NCBI GenBank assembly: GCA_035626235.1
Contig: DASPOB010000017.1
Location: 1 to 13,299 of the forward strand
DNA: 13,299 bases
Source of the DNA: DATFYP01 sp035626235
Lineage (GTDB): Archaea; Thermoproteota; Nitrososphaeria; Nitrososphaerales; Gagatemarchaeaceae
Reading direction: 5' to 3'
The translations under genes were made by a program, and so were the position numbers. Positions 12,989 through 13,299 of the stretch are shown here, one piece after another. The notes under the pieces were generated by a model that was given only the letters and a program-made list of their open reading frames with translations, was not told the DNA's origin and searched no databases. The number at the start of each line of letters is the position of its first letter. Positions within the stretch are counted from its first letter, which is position 1.

Positions 12989-13299
12989 TCTCCTTCACTC
13001 CTCCCATTGCGAACCTCAAGACAGGTGTGAACAGTATCAAGAGTCCCATTTCCTGCAGTATAATTTGCAGTAGTGAAAGAACCGCGACATATTGGTACAA
13101 TAGTGATAACCATTGGAAGAACGTCCCTCCCCCAATCAGAGACAGCCCAAGGGCGATGAGAAGGGTATCGGGCTTTCTCGTCTGCGCGTACGAGTAGACA
13201 GTCTCGACGACACCATAAAGGACGAAGTAGAAAGACAGGATGCTGAGCACGTCAGCCAGCTGCGTCCCCGTGAGGGAGATGATTGGAAAGACGAGCAAG
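12975..13299 (-). CDS. integral membrane protein, partial
   Basis: The frame runs into the right edge; 107 residues are visible from a TTG at 13298, which may be internal rather than the true start. At least three to four hydrophobic spans are seen, at about residues 14-34, 45-62, 67-82 and 85-101, then a short tail ending GGVKENGPV. Its stop lies 14 bases inside the winged-helix gene, so the two genes are one operon. There is no recognisable enzymatic motif. It may be a small membrane sensor or anchor for the regulator, which is inference from the overlap only. Confidence 0.65.
   Translation of the reverse strand, partial: LLVFPIISLTGTQLADVLSILSFYFVLYGVVETVYSYAQTRKPDTLLIALGLSLIGGGTFFQWLSLLYQYVAVLSLLQIILQEMGLLILFTPVLRFAMGGVKENGPV

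Overview
This is a G+C-rich archaeal chromosome segment. The evidence for an archaeon is TATA boxes with no bacterial -35/-10 pattern, start codons only about 27-36 bases downstream of those TATA boxes (so leaderless or nearly leaderless mRNAs), frequent GTG and TTG starts, an archaeal type II GAPDH-like protein, a small archaeal winged-helix protein and a fused FixC-FixX. By gene content I would guess the Thermoproteota/Nitrososphaeria side of the archaea, but there is no rRNA or other marker here to prove it. I see no tRNA, rRNA, CRISPR array, insertion sequence or phage gene.

Layout. 1-225 (-): start of a secreted protein. 301-690 (+): small protein with one C2H2 zinc finger. 729-1067 (-): four-helix membrane protein. 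1198-2037 (+): UppP-type polyprenyl-diphosphate phosphatase. 2193-7297: a sugar-phosphate locus with two phosphoglycerate kinases facing each other (2193-3473 +, 3549-4769 -) and two GAPDH-family genes pointing apart, a bacterial-type class I enzyme (4786-5805 -) and a divergent archaeal type II homologue (6236-7297 +). 7342-8544 (-): an SHMT-family PLP enzyme. 8664-10367 (-): fused FixC-FixX, preceded by a short scar of etfB joined to etfA (10342-10615). 10863-11660 (+): unknown protein with two CxxC pairs. 11725-12636 (-): malate dehydrogenase. 12701-12988 (-): winged-helix protein. 12975 to the end (-): membrane protein running out of the window.

How they fit. GAPDH and PGK interconvert glyceraldehyde-3-phosphate and 3-phosphoglycerate. 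Having two unrelated GAPDH families and two unlike PGKs side by side suggests two parallel couples, perhaps one for each direction or cofactor. Serine/glycine interconversion draws on 3-phosphoglycerate, and malate dehydrogenase links to oxaloacetate and gluconeogenesis, so much of the window is central carbon metabolism. FixCX would pass electrons from an electron-transfer flavoprotein to quinone, but its normal neighbours etfB and etfA are reduced to their outer ends.

The points most worth checking are the doubled GAPDH/PGK locus, the etfBA deletion scar (true deletion or assembly join), the missing conventional start codon of the second pgk, the altered nucleotide-site motifs of the first PGK, and the SHMT-family protein lacking the usual catalytic Tyr-Ala-Glu-Gly motif.
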